DNA of 5,933 nucleotides from an uncultured Coriobacteriaceae bacterium (GTDB lineage Bacteria; Actinomycetota; Coriobacteriia; Coriobacteriales; Eggerthellaceae): NCBI GenBank assembly GCA_902781245.1, contig CACZIP010000138.1, forward strand, positions 1 to 5,933, given 5' to 3'. Both the position numbers and the translations under genes were made by a program. The notes under the pieces were generated by a model. The model saw nothing but the letters and a program-made list of their open reading frames with translations. It ran no database searches and was not told the origin of the DNA. Below are positions 1 to 5,928 of the stretch, piece by piece. How positions within the stretch are numbered: position 1 is the first letter of the stretch; each line of letters opens with the position of its first letter.

Positions 1-198
1 AAGCTGGGACGCACGCATGGCGAAACCGTCCATTGCCGAATGCGCGAACGGCGCAATGTCGATATCGCTCGCCAGATCCTCTGCCGCCACGCGCCCAATG
101 ATGTCGAGCACGCCTACCTCTTCAATCTCGAGAGTGCCCACATGCGAAAGCACGAGTTCGCGAGCATCCTCGAGGGAAATCATTTCGGGAATAGTCAC
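1..198 (-). CDS. moeA: Molybdopterin molybdenumtransferase MoeA, N-terminal 66 codons (cut by window edge)
   Basis: MoeA inserts molybdate into adenylylated molybdopterin in the last step of molybdenum cofactor synthesis in the cytoplasm. The open frame runs without a stop from GTG at 198-196 to the left edge and reads VTIPEMISLEDARELVL at its start. Residues about 46-63 (SDIDIAPFAHSAMDGFAM) match the family's N-terminal signature, which in E. coli MoeA reads PGFDNSAMDGYAVR; the preceding 'IIGRVAAEDL' also fits the family. The GTG start is supported by AGGAG seven bases upstream. No earlier start is needed, because the N-terminus has the usual length before the SAMDG motif. It follows enolase on the same strand but lies beyond a strong terminator, so it probably has its own transcription start; I could not find a convincing promoter in the short gap. 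Asn of the E. coli DNSAMDG motif is His here. Only about one sixth of a typical 400-residue MoeA is visible, so a MoeA paralogue remains possible. Confidence 0.85.
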   Translation of the reverse strand, partial: MTIPEMISLEDARELVLSHVGTLEIEEVGVLDIIGRVAAEDLASDIDIAPFAHSAMDGFAMRASQL

Positions 199-205
199 CG
201 TGTTT

Positions 206-210
206 CTCCT
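206..210 (-). promoter_or_regulatory. Ribosome binding site of moeA
   Basis: On the minus strand AGGAG lies seven bases before the GTG at 198-196. It decides the start of a gene that has no ATG at this position: the next in-frame ATG is codon 6, which would be too close to this site. Confidence 0.75.
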
Positions 211-240
211 CATTCACAACGATTTGGTACAAAACGCAAC

Positions 241-274
241 AAAAAAGTTGCGCCCCGATAAAACGGAGCGCAAC
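241..274 (-). terminator. Intrinsic terminator of eno
   Basis: Read on the minus strand, the arms at 274-264 (GTTGCGCTCCG) and 257-247 (CGGGGCGCAAC) form an 11-bp stem with one internal G-U pair. The loop is six bases (TTTTAT) and a run of six T follows directly. It starts 38 bases after the enolase stop codon and ends about 30 bases before the moeA ribosome binding site, so it separates the two transcription units. Confidence 0.93.
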
Positions 275-312
275 CATCATACGCTATTTATCTCGAAACG
301 AGAATGTTTCTT

Positions 313-1605
313 TTAGCGTTTAATGTTGTAGAAGGCGGACATGCCGGCGTAGACAGCCTGCGTCTCGAGCTCTTCCTCGATGCGGAGCAGCTGGTTGTAC
401 TTGGCAACGCGGTCGGAACGGCACGGCGCGCCGGTCTTGATCTGGCCGGTGTTGCAAGCCACGGACAGGTCAGCGATCGTGGTGTCCTCGGTCTCGCCGG
501 AGCGGTGAGACATAACGCAGGTGTAGCCGTGGGTCTTGGCCAGCTCGATGGCCTCGAGGGTCTCGGTCAGGCTGCCGATCTGGTTGACCTTGATGAGGAT
601 GGCGTTGGCGCAGCCGAGCTCGATGCCCTTGGCCAGACGCTGGGAGTTGGTGACGAACAGGTCGTCGCCGACGAGCTGCACACGGTCGCCAATGCGGTCG
701 GTGAGCTTCTTCCAGCCATCCCAGTCTTCCTCGGCCATGCCGTCCTCGATCGAGATGATCGGGAACTCGTTGACGAGAGCCTCCCAGTAGCCGACCATCT
801 CATCGCTCGAGAGCTCGCGGCCCTCGCCCGCCAGCACGTACTTGCCCGTCTCGGCGTTGTAGAACTCGGTGGAAGCCGGGTCCATAGCGAACATGATGTC
901 AGAACCGGGCTTGTAGCCAGCAGCCTCGCAGGCCTTAACGATGTACTCGAGCGGCTCCTTGTTGGTCTTGAAGTTGGGAGCGAAGCCGCCCTCGTCGCCT
1001 ACGCCGCCGCCCAAGCCGGCGTCATGCAGAACCTTCTTCAAGGTGTGGTAAATCTCGGCGCACCAGCGCAGAGCCTCGGCGAACGTCTCAGCGCCAACCG
1101 GCATGATCATGAATTCCTGGAAGTCGACGTTGTTGTCAGCATGCACGCCACCGTTGAGGATGTTCATCATGGGAGTGGGCAGCAGATGAGCGTTCGGACC
1201 GCCAACATACTTGTAGAGCGGCAGGGCTGCTTCCTCGGCAGCTGCGCGAGCGGTTGCCAGCGAGACGCCCAGGATGGCGTTGGCGCCGAAGCGGCCCTTG
1301 TTGTCAGTGCCGTCGAGGGCGATCATCGCATCGTCGATTGCGCGCTGGTCGTCGGACTCGTAGCCCACGAGCTCGTCGGCAAGCTCGGTGTTCACATGCT
1401 CGACCGCAGTCTGGACACCCTTGCCCATGTAGCGGTCCTTGTCACCGTCACGCAGCTCGACAGCTTCGAACGCGCCAGTCGACGCACCGGACGGAACCAT
1501 CGCACGCCCCATGGCGCCGCTTTCAAGGGTGACTTCCACCTCGACGGTGGGGTTGCCGCGGGAATCGAGAACTTCGCGACCGTACACATCGATAATCATG
1601 CTCAT
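313..1605 (-). CDS. eno: Enolase (phosphopyruvate hydratase)
   Basis: Enolase converts 2-phosphoglycerate to phosphoenolpyruvate in glycolysis and the reverse in gluconeogenesis; it is a cytoplasmic Mg-dependent enzyme. The 430-residue product has the normal bacterial length and looks complete. It starts MSMIIDVYGREVLDSRGNPT, the usual N-terminus. Visible active-site elements are the mobile loop SGASTG (39-44), His155 in NGGVHADN, Glu164, Glu205 in GDEGG, the Mg ligands Asp242 (AMDPA), Glu287 (SIEDGM) and Asp314 (VGDDLFVTN), catalytic Lys339 within ILIKVNQIGSLTET (336-349), the SHRSGE loop (366-371) and Lys390 in QIKTGAP. The first ATG (1605) lies six bases from a strong AAGGAGG; a second in-frame ATG two codons later (1599) is 12 bases away and less likely. 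An extended -10 promoter lies upstream and a strong terminator downstream, so it is probably monocistronic. Codon choice is strongly GC-ending, as expected for a highly expressed gene. Confidence 0.99.
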   Translation of the reverse strand: MSMIIDVYGREVLDSRGNPTVEVEVTLESGAMGRAMVPSGASTGAFEAVELRDGDKDRYMGKGVQTAVEHVNTELADELVGYESDDQRAIDDAMIALDGTDNKGRFGANAILGVSLATARAAAEEAALPLYKYVGGPNAHLLPTPMMNILNGGVHADNNVDFQEFMIMPVGAETFAEALRWCAEIYHTLKKVLHDAGLGGGVGDEGGFAPNFKTNKEPLEYIVKACEAAGYKPGSDIMFAMDPASTEFYNAETGKYVLAGEGRELSSDEMVGYWEALVNEFPIISIEDGMAEEDWDGWKKLTDRIGDRVQLVGDDLFVTNSQRLAKGIELGCANAILIKVNQIGSLTETLEAIELAKTHGYTCVMSHRSGETEDTTIADLSVACNTGQIKTGAPCRSDRVAKYNQLLRIEEELETQAVYAGMSAFYNIKR

Positions 1606-1611
1606 GTGGTG

Positions 1612-1618
1612 CCTCCTT
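1612..1618 (-). promoter_or_regulatory. Strong ribosome binding site of eno
   Basis: AAGGAGG on the minus strand, followed by the six-base spacer CACCAC and the ATG at 1605. It favours the first of two closely spaced ATGs (1605 and 1599). Confidence 0.85.
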
Positions 1619-1644
1619 GGGGCGATTGGTTACTAAGCGTTTCT

Positions 1645-1672
1645 ATGATAGCACTCGTCACATATGCTTCAA
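1645..1672 (-). promoter_or_regulatory. Predicted extended -10 promoter of eno
   Basis: On the minus strand TTGAAG (1672-1667) is followed by 16 bases and TATCAT (1650-1645); a TG one base before the -10 hexamer makes it an extended -10 element. Transcription would start near 1638, giving a leader of roughly 32 bases that contains the AAGGAGG. The match is by eye to the housekeeping sigma factor consensus. Confidence 0.55.
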
Positions 1673-1674
1673 CG

Positions 1675-1698
1675 ATGCTTCGGTGGAAATCGAAGCAT
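1675..1698. repeat. Inverted repeat directly upstream of the eno -35 box
   Basis: ATGCTTCG (1675-1682) and CGAAGCAT (1691-1698) are perfect 8-bp inverted arms with an 8-base centre. The element begins three bases upstream of the predicted eno -35 hexamer, where an activator or repressor could bind. No T-run follows on the minus strand, so it is not an intrinsic terminator for the transporter gene. No regulator can be assigned from the sequence. Confidence 0.45.
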
Positions 1699-1784
1699 AC
1701 AGGTCAACGGCTGTTCACTACGACCAACCGTCGCACTGGCAATGCGCTTCGATAAAGTGCGGAATGCCCGCTGGTTTGACGGAT

Positions 1785-3380
1785 TTATGCTGTTGAACGC
1801 TCTTTCGTATGATAGTCGTACGGTTCCGGATACAAGCTTCCCCGGGTAATTGGCACGAATCCCAATTCATCTTGAATCAAGATGATGAACGGTATGGCAA
1901 ACCCTATGGGGAAGATGGACAAGTTCCCAACACATGACAACGCGAACACTGCAGCGTCGACCTCGGGGTACATCAGCGCAACCGCTGGCGTAATGATCAA
2001 TGTCTCAACGCAAGCGCAAACGAGAATCGTAACTATGAATAACGCAACCGCCCGCCTGCTTCGCAGGTTGAACTGCTTCTTTCTTATCTGAGTCCAATAC
2101 AAGTACATCAAATAGGGATAGACGAAGTTGCCGATGAAGCCTGCAATCGAAGACCACCGCAGGCTATCCGATGCAATATCGCTGATGACATTGCCCACTG
2201 CAAACGCGAAACAACCCGGCAGACCAAAGAAGATGCCATACACGGGCATGAGCATGCACACCGGTCGAACATCGGTGAATCCAGGGATAATTGCAAGCGC
2301 TTTGAACGGCAGCGAGATCACCAGGTAGACCACGAGCAAAACGACGAACAACGTCGCGTTGCGCGCGAAGGTAAATCGAATGCGCAAAAGAAGCGCCGAT
2401 ACAAGGTCGGGCATGCGCTTTGCGTGGACATGCCAAATAGACTCGGAGACCGCCGCGCTGGGTTCTTCGACAAGCTCTTCCCACCCCTTGCCAAATGGTG
2501 CGATTTTCACCAAGCTGCCCACGATGATCAACATGCATCCGATGATGATGGCTGGCGTGAGCTCGACGCGATCGACAATTCTGCTCGGAAGGCATGTCGC
2601 CCAAATGGTTGCGAACACGATCTCAGTCGAATAGATAATCGTGGAGTGGACAGCAGTGGCTCTTCGTTGCGCGAAAATGTTGATCACGGTCGCAAACGCA
2701 ACGACGAAGTAGCCGAGAATCACGCAAACGGCAACGAGCTCCGCCGTCCAAGGCATTGCCATAAACGTCACAGGCTCCATAACGCACCAAGGAATGAACG
2801 TTGCGACAGCGCTGCAAAACGTTAATCCCGCTGCAAGCGTCACCGCTTCGTGCTCTTGTGCGTAGTCGTTCAGCTTCACAATGAACACAGCGCGAAGGAT
2901 GCAGCTCACGATCATAATCACAATGCCCAGCGCTTGCGCATGTTCGAACGATGGATACATTGCGATTGCAATACCAGCAGTTACATAAATCACCGAAACC
3001 CACGTGCGCGTATCAACGCCGCGCCGCAAAACGAATAACAGAACAGGCAATACCACCGCTGTCATTGAGAGCGTAAATGCGCTTGCCGAAATGTTGAAGT
3101 AGTCGATCCCCTCTTCGATCAACACGTTGTATGTGGCATACAAAACGCCGAGCAGCGCAATCCTGCGCGCCAACACAAATCCGTCGCGCTTGAATGTCGC
3201 AACGATCCTTCTGTAGAAGCATGCACCGAGCAGCAGTGCGGCGATGAGCGATGTGGTGCAGTTTGTAGCGAACGGATTTACCTCTTTTGGCACAAGCGCC
3301 AGAAGGACAACCTCGCATGACCAACACAGCGTTACTGCCAACAGGCAGATATTCGCTTGCATGTTATTCATGCCACGCAT
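1785..3380 (-). CDS. DMT/EamA-family transporter fused to a C-terminal ECF S-component-like membrane domain
   Basis: A 531-residue polytopic inner-membrane protein of unknown substrate. Residues about 8-295 read as ten hydrophobic segments (roughly 9-29, 41-57, 72-88, 98-118, 126-143, 150-170, 180-200, 213-234, 245-264, 275-294), the architecture of two EamA repeats. The second repeat ends in a typical 'STEIVFATIW...IIIGCMLIIVGSLV' pattern. A polar linker (295-340) follows, then about five or six more hydrophobic segments (341-503). That part contains 'VRPVCMLMPVYGIFFGLPG', 'AVGNVISDIA' and 'GFIGNFVYPY', a pattern I associate with QueT/ECF-type substrate-binding membrane proteins; this assignment is tentative. 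Usual DMT exporters are about 300 residues, so the extra 230 are a genuine addition. No EcfA/EcfT genes are nearby. The start is ambiguous: ATG 3380 has AGGGG only three bases away, while ATG 3371 has it 12 bases away. Codon use looks less GC-biased than in eno and the helicase. Confidence 0.88.
   Translation of the reverse strand: MRGMNNMQANICLLAVTLCWSCEVVLLALVPKEVNPFATNCTTSLIAALLLGACFYRRIVATFKRDGFVLARRIALLGVLYATYNVLIEEGIDYFNISASAFTLSMTAVVLPVLLFVLRRGVDTRTWVSVIYVTAGIAIAMYPSFEHAQALGIVIMIVSCILRAVFIVKLNDYAQEHEAVTLAAGLTFCSAVATFIPWCVMEPVTFMAMPWTAELVAVCVILGYFVVAFATVINIFAQRRATAVHSTIIYSTEIVFATIWATCLPSRIVDRVELTPAIIIGCMLIIVGSLVKIAPFGKGWEELVEEPSAAVSESIWHVHAKRMPDLVSALLLRIRFTFARNATLFVVLLVVYLVISLPFKALAIIPGFTDVRPVCMLMPVYGIFFGLPGCFAFAVGNVISDIASDSLRWSSIAGFIGNFVYPYLMYLYWTQIRKKQFNLRSRRAVALFIVTILVCACVETLIITPAVALMYPEVDAAVFALSCVGNLSIFPIGFAIPFIILIQDELGFVPITRGSLYPEPYDYHTKERSTA
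1848..1884. repeat. Two abutting inverted repeats inside the 3' end of the transporter gene
   Basis: AATTGG (1848-1853) and CCAATT (1862-1867) flank 8 bases. They are followed without a gap by CATCTTGA / TCAAGATG (1868-1875 and 1877-1884), 8-bp perfect arms around a single base. Both lie within coding sequence for the last cytoplasm-facing tail of the protein. They could form hairpins near the mRNA 3' end but have no T-run; they may be chance. Confidence 0.4.
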
Positions 3381-3452
3381 GAGCCCCTGCTAACCTCGTT
3401 TTTCGCATCTTCAATACTTATCAGTTTTACCAACTATTGATCATCGTACGAG

Positions 3453-3481
3453 ATTATAGGGAATTTATCGCCTTATATGGA
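3453..3481 (-). promoter_or_regulatory. Predicted promoter of the transporter gene
   Basis: On the minus strand a perfect TATAAT (3458-3453) is preceded by a 17-base spacer and TCCATA (3481-3476), a weak (3 of 6) -35 match. Transcription would start near 3446, leaving a leader of about 65 bases before the ATG at 3380. It shows that the transporter can be transcribed independently of the helicase gene upstream. Confidence 0.55.
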
Positions 3482-3527
3482 CGGTAGAACATCGGTTAGT
3501 CATTTCAATGGTCGCAGCGAAAGATGG

Positions 3528-5696
3528 CTACGCCCTTTCGAGCTTCGCGCGCATGGCAAGACTGCGTGGAGTGTCCATGCCGTCGAAATGCACCTCGTAG
3601 GCGTTGCGTTCGGTGTCGATGCCCACGATCGTGCCCGTACCGAACACGAGATGTTTCACACGTGATCCCACTTCGAACACAGGCGCGGCCTCGGCCTGGT
3701 CGAGCTGTGCATCGCGAACGCACATGTAAGCGCGGGCGTCCTTGACGAGCGAATCCTCGAGCGGTGTGACAAAATCGATCAGATCAGGATCGATGTCGAG
3801 CACGAACCTGCTGGGATAGCGAGGCATGCCATCGTGGCTCGTACCGTCGGCGCATGTGAGGAACAGCCGTTTCTCGGCACGCGTGATGGCGACAAATGCG
3901 AGGCGGCGCTCTTCCTCCATGGCTTCGGTGGTTTTCGTCTTGCGCGAGGGGATGACGCCTTCGTTCATCGCGCAGAAGAACACGCATGGAAACTCGAGGC
4001 CTTTGGCAGCGTGAATGGTCATGAGCTTGACCTTGTTGGATGAAAGCCCCCTATCGAGGTTCGTCATCATCGACACGTGTGCCAGGAAGTTGTCGGGCGT
4101 TGCTTCCTCACCGCAAGTTGTCTCGAACTCGTAGACGGCTTGGCGCAACTCGGCCAGGTTGTCGAGACGCTCCTGGCTGCCTTCGGTGCGCAAGGCTTGC
4201 TCGTAGCCGCTCTTGTCGAGCAAATCGGCCAACAACTCGGAAGCCGGGCGCTTGTCGGCCTGGGGTGAGAAGCGCTCGACAAGGTCGACGAACTCACGGG
4301 CCTTCGTGCCCTTCATGATGGCGTTGTCGAGGTTGTCGCACAACGCGCGGAACAGCGACACGCCATTGCCCTCGGCATATTGCCGCAGGAACTTCATGCG
4401 CCGTTGGCCCAAGTTGCGGCGTGGCACGTTCGCGATGCGTTCGAACGAAAGATCGTCGCGGAAGATGACCATGCGCAGATACGCGAGCGCATCCTTGACC
4501 TCTTTGCGGTCGAAGAACTGCACGCCGCTGTAGATGACGTAGGGAATCTGCTCTTTGACGAGCGCTTCCTCGATTGAGCGTGATGCGTAATGGGCGCGGT
4601 ACAGCACGCAGACATCGCGCAGCTGCACGCCTTCGCGCACGAGGTCTTCTATCTGACTTGCAATCCAGGCAGCCTCGTCGGCAGAGCTCTTTGCGTGATA
4701 GCAAAGCGTCTTTGGCCCTGGAGCGCTCATGGCGGTGAGGCTTTTCGGCATGCGATGCTTGTTTGCGCTGATGAGCGAGTTCGCCGTCATGGTTATTTGC
4801 GGAGTCGAGCGGTAGTTCTCGTTCATCATGACGGTGTGCGTGCCAGCAAAGCGCTTGTCGAAATCGAGCAGGTACTTCACGTTGGCCCCGCGCCAAGTGT
4901 AGATGGTCTGATCGGGATCGCCGACGACGAACAGGTTGCCATGATAGCCGGCAAGCACCTCCATGAGCTCGTGCTGAAGCCCATCGATGTCCTGGAACTC
5001 GTCGACCATGATGTATTCGAGCCGTTTCTGCCATTTGAGACGCAAGTCCTCGCGCCGACGGAAGATCTCGAGCGTGAATATGATCAGGTCGTTGTAGTCG
5101 AGGCCGAAGCATTTCTTCTGCTGATAGAGATAGCCGTAGAACAGGATGTCATCAGGCCTTTCGGCCAAATCGTACTTGAGCTTGAGCGCCTCGGGCGAGA
5201 GGTCGATTAAGTCAAGGTAGTAATTCTTCTCGGTGAACGTCTTGCGAATCTCGAACATGTCGCGCGCGCGGGCGAACGTGTAGTCGCGCAGCGTGAGCCC
5301 ACGCTCATCGTAGATGATTTGCAACATGGCATCGATGTCGGAATTGTCGAGCACCAGAAAGCTCTTGGGAAACGACACCGCCGCAGCGTCTTCCTGCAAC
5401 ACCGAGACGCAGAATCCGTGGAACGTGTTGACGTAGCCCGTATCAGAATCGCCCGTGAGGCGCCGAATGCGTTGGCGCATCTCATTGGCCGCCTTGTTCG
5501 TGAATGTGACGCACAGGATGTTGCCAGGCATGATGCCCAGGTCGTTGACGAGATATGCGAACCGCTGCGAAAGCGCTCGCGTCTTGCCCGAACCAGCACC
5601 GGCAATGACGCGCACGTGGCCTTCGGTCGTCGTGACCGCCTCCGTCTGCGAGGGGTTCAGCCCCTCGAGTGCGCTCATGTTCTGAATGCTTTCCAT
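3528..5696 (-). CDS. UvrD/PcrA-type superfamily 1A DNA helicase
   Basis: An ATP-dependent 3'-5' DNA helicase for repair and/or replication restart in the cytoplasm. All SF1A motifs are present in the 722 residues: Q motif LNPSQ (13-17), Walker A AGAGSGKT (32-39), Ia VTFTNKAANEM (63-73), Ib TFHGF (91-95), Walker B/II VDEFQD (231-236), III VGDPDQTIYTWRGA (258-271), IV ENYRST (293-298), V LMTIHAAKGLEFP (558-570) and VI RRLAFVAITRAEKRL with Arg606. The C-terminus, about 674-720 (VGSRVKHLVFGTGTIVGI), resembles the Tudor-like RNA-polymerase-binding tail of PcrA/UvrD. Length fits PcrA/UvrD. Motif III has GDPDQTIYTWRGA rather than the usual GDDDQSIYxWRGA, so it may be a paralogue of the housekeeping PcrA; I therefore give no symbol. 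An in-frame TAG lies six codons upstream of ATG 5696, limiting the start to that ATG or ATG 5678 (codon 7). Neither has a good Shine-Dalgarno sequence, and a LexA-like box abuts the first. Confidence 0.96.
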   Translation of the reverse strand: MESIQNMSALEGLNPSQTEAVTTTEGHVRVIAGAGSGKTRALSQRFAYLVNDLGIMPGNILCVTFTNKAANEMRQRIRRLTGDSDTGYVNTFHGFCVSVLQEDAAAVSFPKSFLVLDNSDIDAMLQIIYDERGLTLRDYTFARARDMFEIRKTFTEKNYYLDLIDLSPEALKLKYDLAERPDDILFYGYLYQQKKCFGLDYNDLIIFTLEIFRRREDLRLKWQKRLEYIMVDEFQDIDGLQHELMEVLAGYHGNLFVVGDPDQTIYTWRGANVKYLLDFDKRFAGTHTVMMNENYRSTPQITMTANSLISANKHRMPKSLTAMSAPGPKTLCYHAKSSADEAAWIASQIEDLVREGVQLRDVCVLYRAHYASRSIEEALVKEQIPYVIYSGVQFFDRKEVKDALAYLRMVIFRDDLSFERIANVPRRNLGQRRMKFLRQYAEGNGVSLFRALCDNLDNAIMKGTKAREFVDLVERFSPQADKRPASELLADLLDKSGYEQALRTEGSQERLDNLAELRQAVYEFETTCGEEATPDNFLAHVSMMTNLDRGLSSNKVKLMTIHAAKGLEFPCVFFCAMNEGVIPSRKTKTTEAMEEERRLAFVAITRAEKRLFLTCADGTSHDGMPRYPSRFVLDIDPDLIDFVTPLEDSLVKDARAYMCVRDAQLDQAEAAPVFEVGSRVKHLVFGTGTIVGIDTERNAYEVHFDGMDTPRSLAMRAKLERA

Positions 5697-5710
5697 AGTA
5701 CATATGTTCG
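5697..5710 (-). promoter_or_regulatory. Candidate LexA (SOS) box at the helicase start
   Basis: The minus strand reads CGAACATATGTACT immediately before the ATG at 5696. Against the Gram-positive LexA consensus CGAACRNRYGTTYG, 12 of 14 positions agree; the differences are T to A at position 12 and G to T at position 14. The centre ACATATGT is a perfect palindrome. A TTGACG at 5732-5727 is a good -35 candidate; a -10 placed 17 bases later (GAACAT) is poor and would fall inside the box. LexA binding here would block transcription, as known for uvrD of E. coli. Confidence 0.5.
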
Positions 5711-5793
5711 TCTATTGAGCACTGCCCGTCAAGCGGATACTTGCAATCCGCACAAGGCAAATTGGAGCAAGAATCATTTTCCCCGGAGGAAAC

Positions 5794-5814
5794 CGATTTC
5801 CCGCGGGGAAATCG
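5794..5814. repeat. Palindromic core 2 of the array
   Basis: CGATTTCCC (5794-5802) and GGGAAATCG (5806-5814) are perfect 9-bp inverted arms around GCG. It overlaps the right flank of core 1 by sharing the CCGATTT stretch, so the two cannot both fold fully at once. Confidence 0.8.
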
Positions 5815-5895
5815 ATCCGAGGTGGGTTGGGACAAAAATCACTTTCCCCGGGGGAAACCGATTTCCCCGGAGGAGCGCGATCGTCGAGACAAACG

Positions 5896-5928
5896 CAGAA
5901 TCATTTTCCCCAGGGGAAAGTGATTCTG
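5896..5928. repeat. 33-bp near-perfect palindrome, last core of the array
   Basis: Sixteen-base arms (CAGAATCATTTTCCCC at 5896-5911 and its partner at 5913-5928) pair around a single A at 5912 with just one mismatch (T5904 against G5920). No T-run follows on either strand within view, so it does not look like an intrinsic terminator; a protein-binding or cruciform-forming site fits better. Confidence 0.85.

Larger units (their letters stand above)
5771..5928. repeat. Array of five TTTCCCC/GGGGAAA palindromic cores in ~65-bp tandem repeats
   Basis: Palindromic cores are centred near 5785, 5804, 5850, 5869 and 5912. The first two recur as the next two exactly 65 bp on, and the fifth follows 62 bp after the third. 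Units begin AATCA at 5772, 5837 and 5899. Half-sites fit AATCNNTTTCCCC: for example AATCACTTTCCCC left of 5850 and AATCGGTTTCCCC (minus strand) right of it. The stretches between pairs are only loosely alike (shared CGATC and GACAAA). No gene lies in 5697-5933. The array is upstream of the helicase and may continue beyond the right edge. Confidence 0.85.

Noticed and set aside
17..316. Small plus-strand genes across the moeA start and eno terminator
   Set aside because: These frames are antisense to moeA and run through the terminator stem; the MoeA signature on the minus strand explains the coding signal.
1705..1733. Intrinsic terminator of the transporter gene
   Set aside because: A 9-bp stem with two G-U pairs and an 11-base loop can form on the minus strand, but no T-run follows it.
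304..1755. 483-codon open frame on the plus strand, antisense to the whole enolase gene
   Set aside because: It mirrors eno exactly, has no recognisable domain, and such long antisense frames arise from the strong codon bias of a highly expressed GC-rich gene.
3364..3408. 14-residue leader peptide before the transporter (MRKTRLAGAHAWHE)
   Set aside because: It has no ribosome binding site and overlaps the transporter start; nothing in its residues suggests attenuation.
4294..5112. 272-codon minus-strand frame inside the helicase gene
   Set aside because: It overlaps the conserved helicase motifs in another frame; its composition is Arg/His-rich without domains, a typical shadow frame.
5482..5835. 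117-codon minus-strand frame covering the palindromes and overlapping the helicase start, with a Cys-rich CADCKYPLDGQC stretch
   Set aside because: More than half overlaps the helicase in another frame, the N-terminal part is read from the repeats, and no start signal supports it.
5741..5923. 60-codon plus-strand frame starting with TTG and containing repeated FPRGK peptides
   Set aside because: The peptide repeats simply reflect the palindromic DNA repeats; the second and third units are read in different contexts and there is no ribosome binding site.
5771..5928. CRISPR array
   Set aside because: The repeats are imperfect, just three units are seen, each unit holds two palindromes, and the spacers are short and partly similar to each other; no cas genes are visible.
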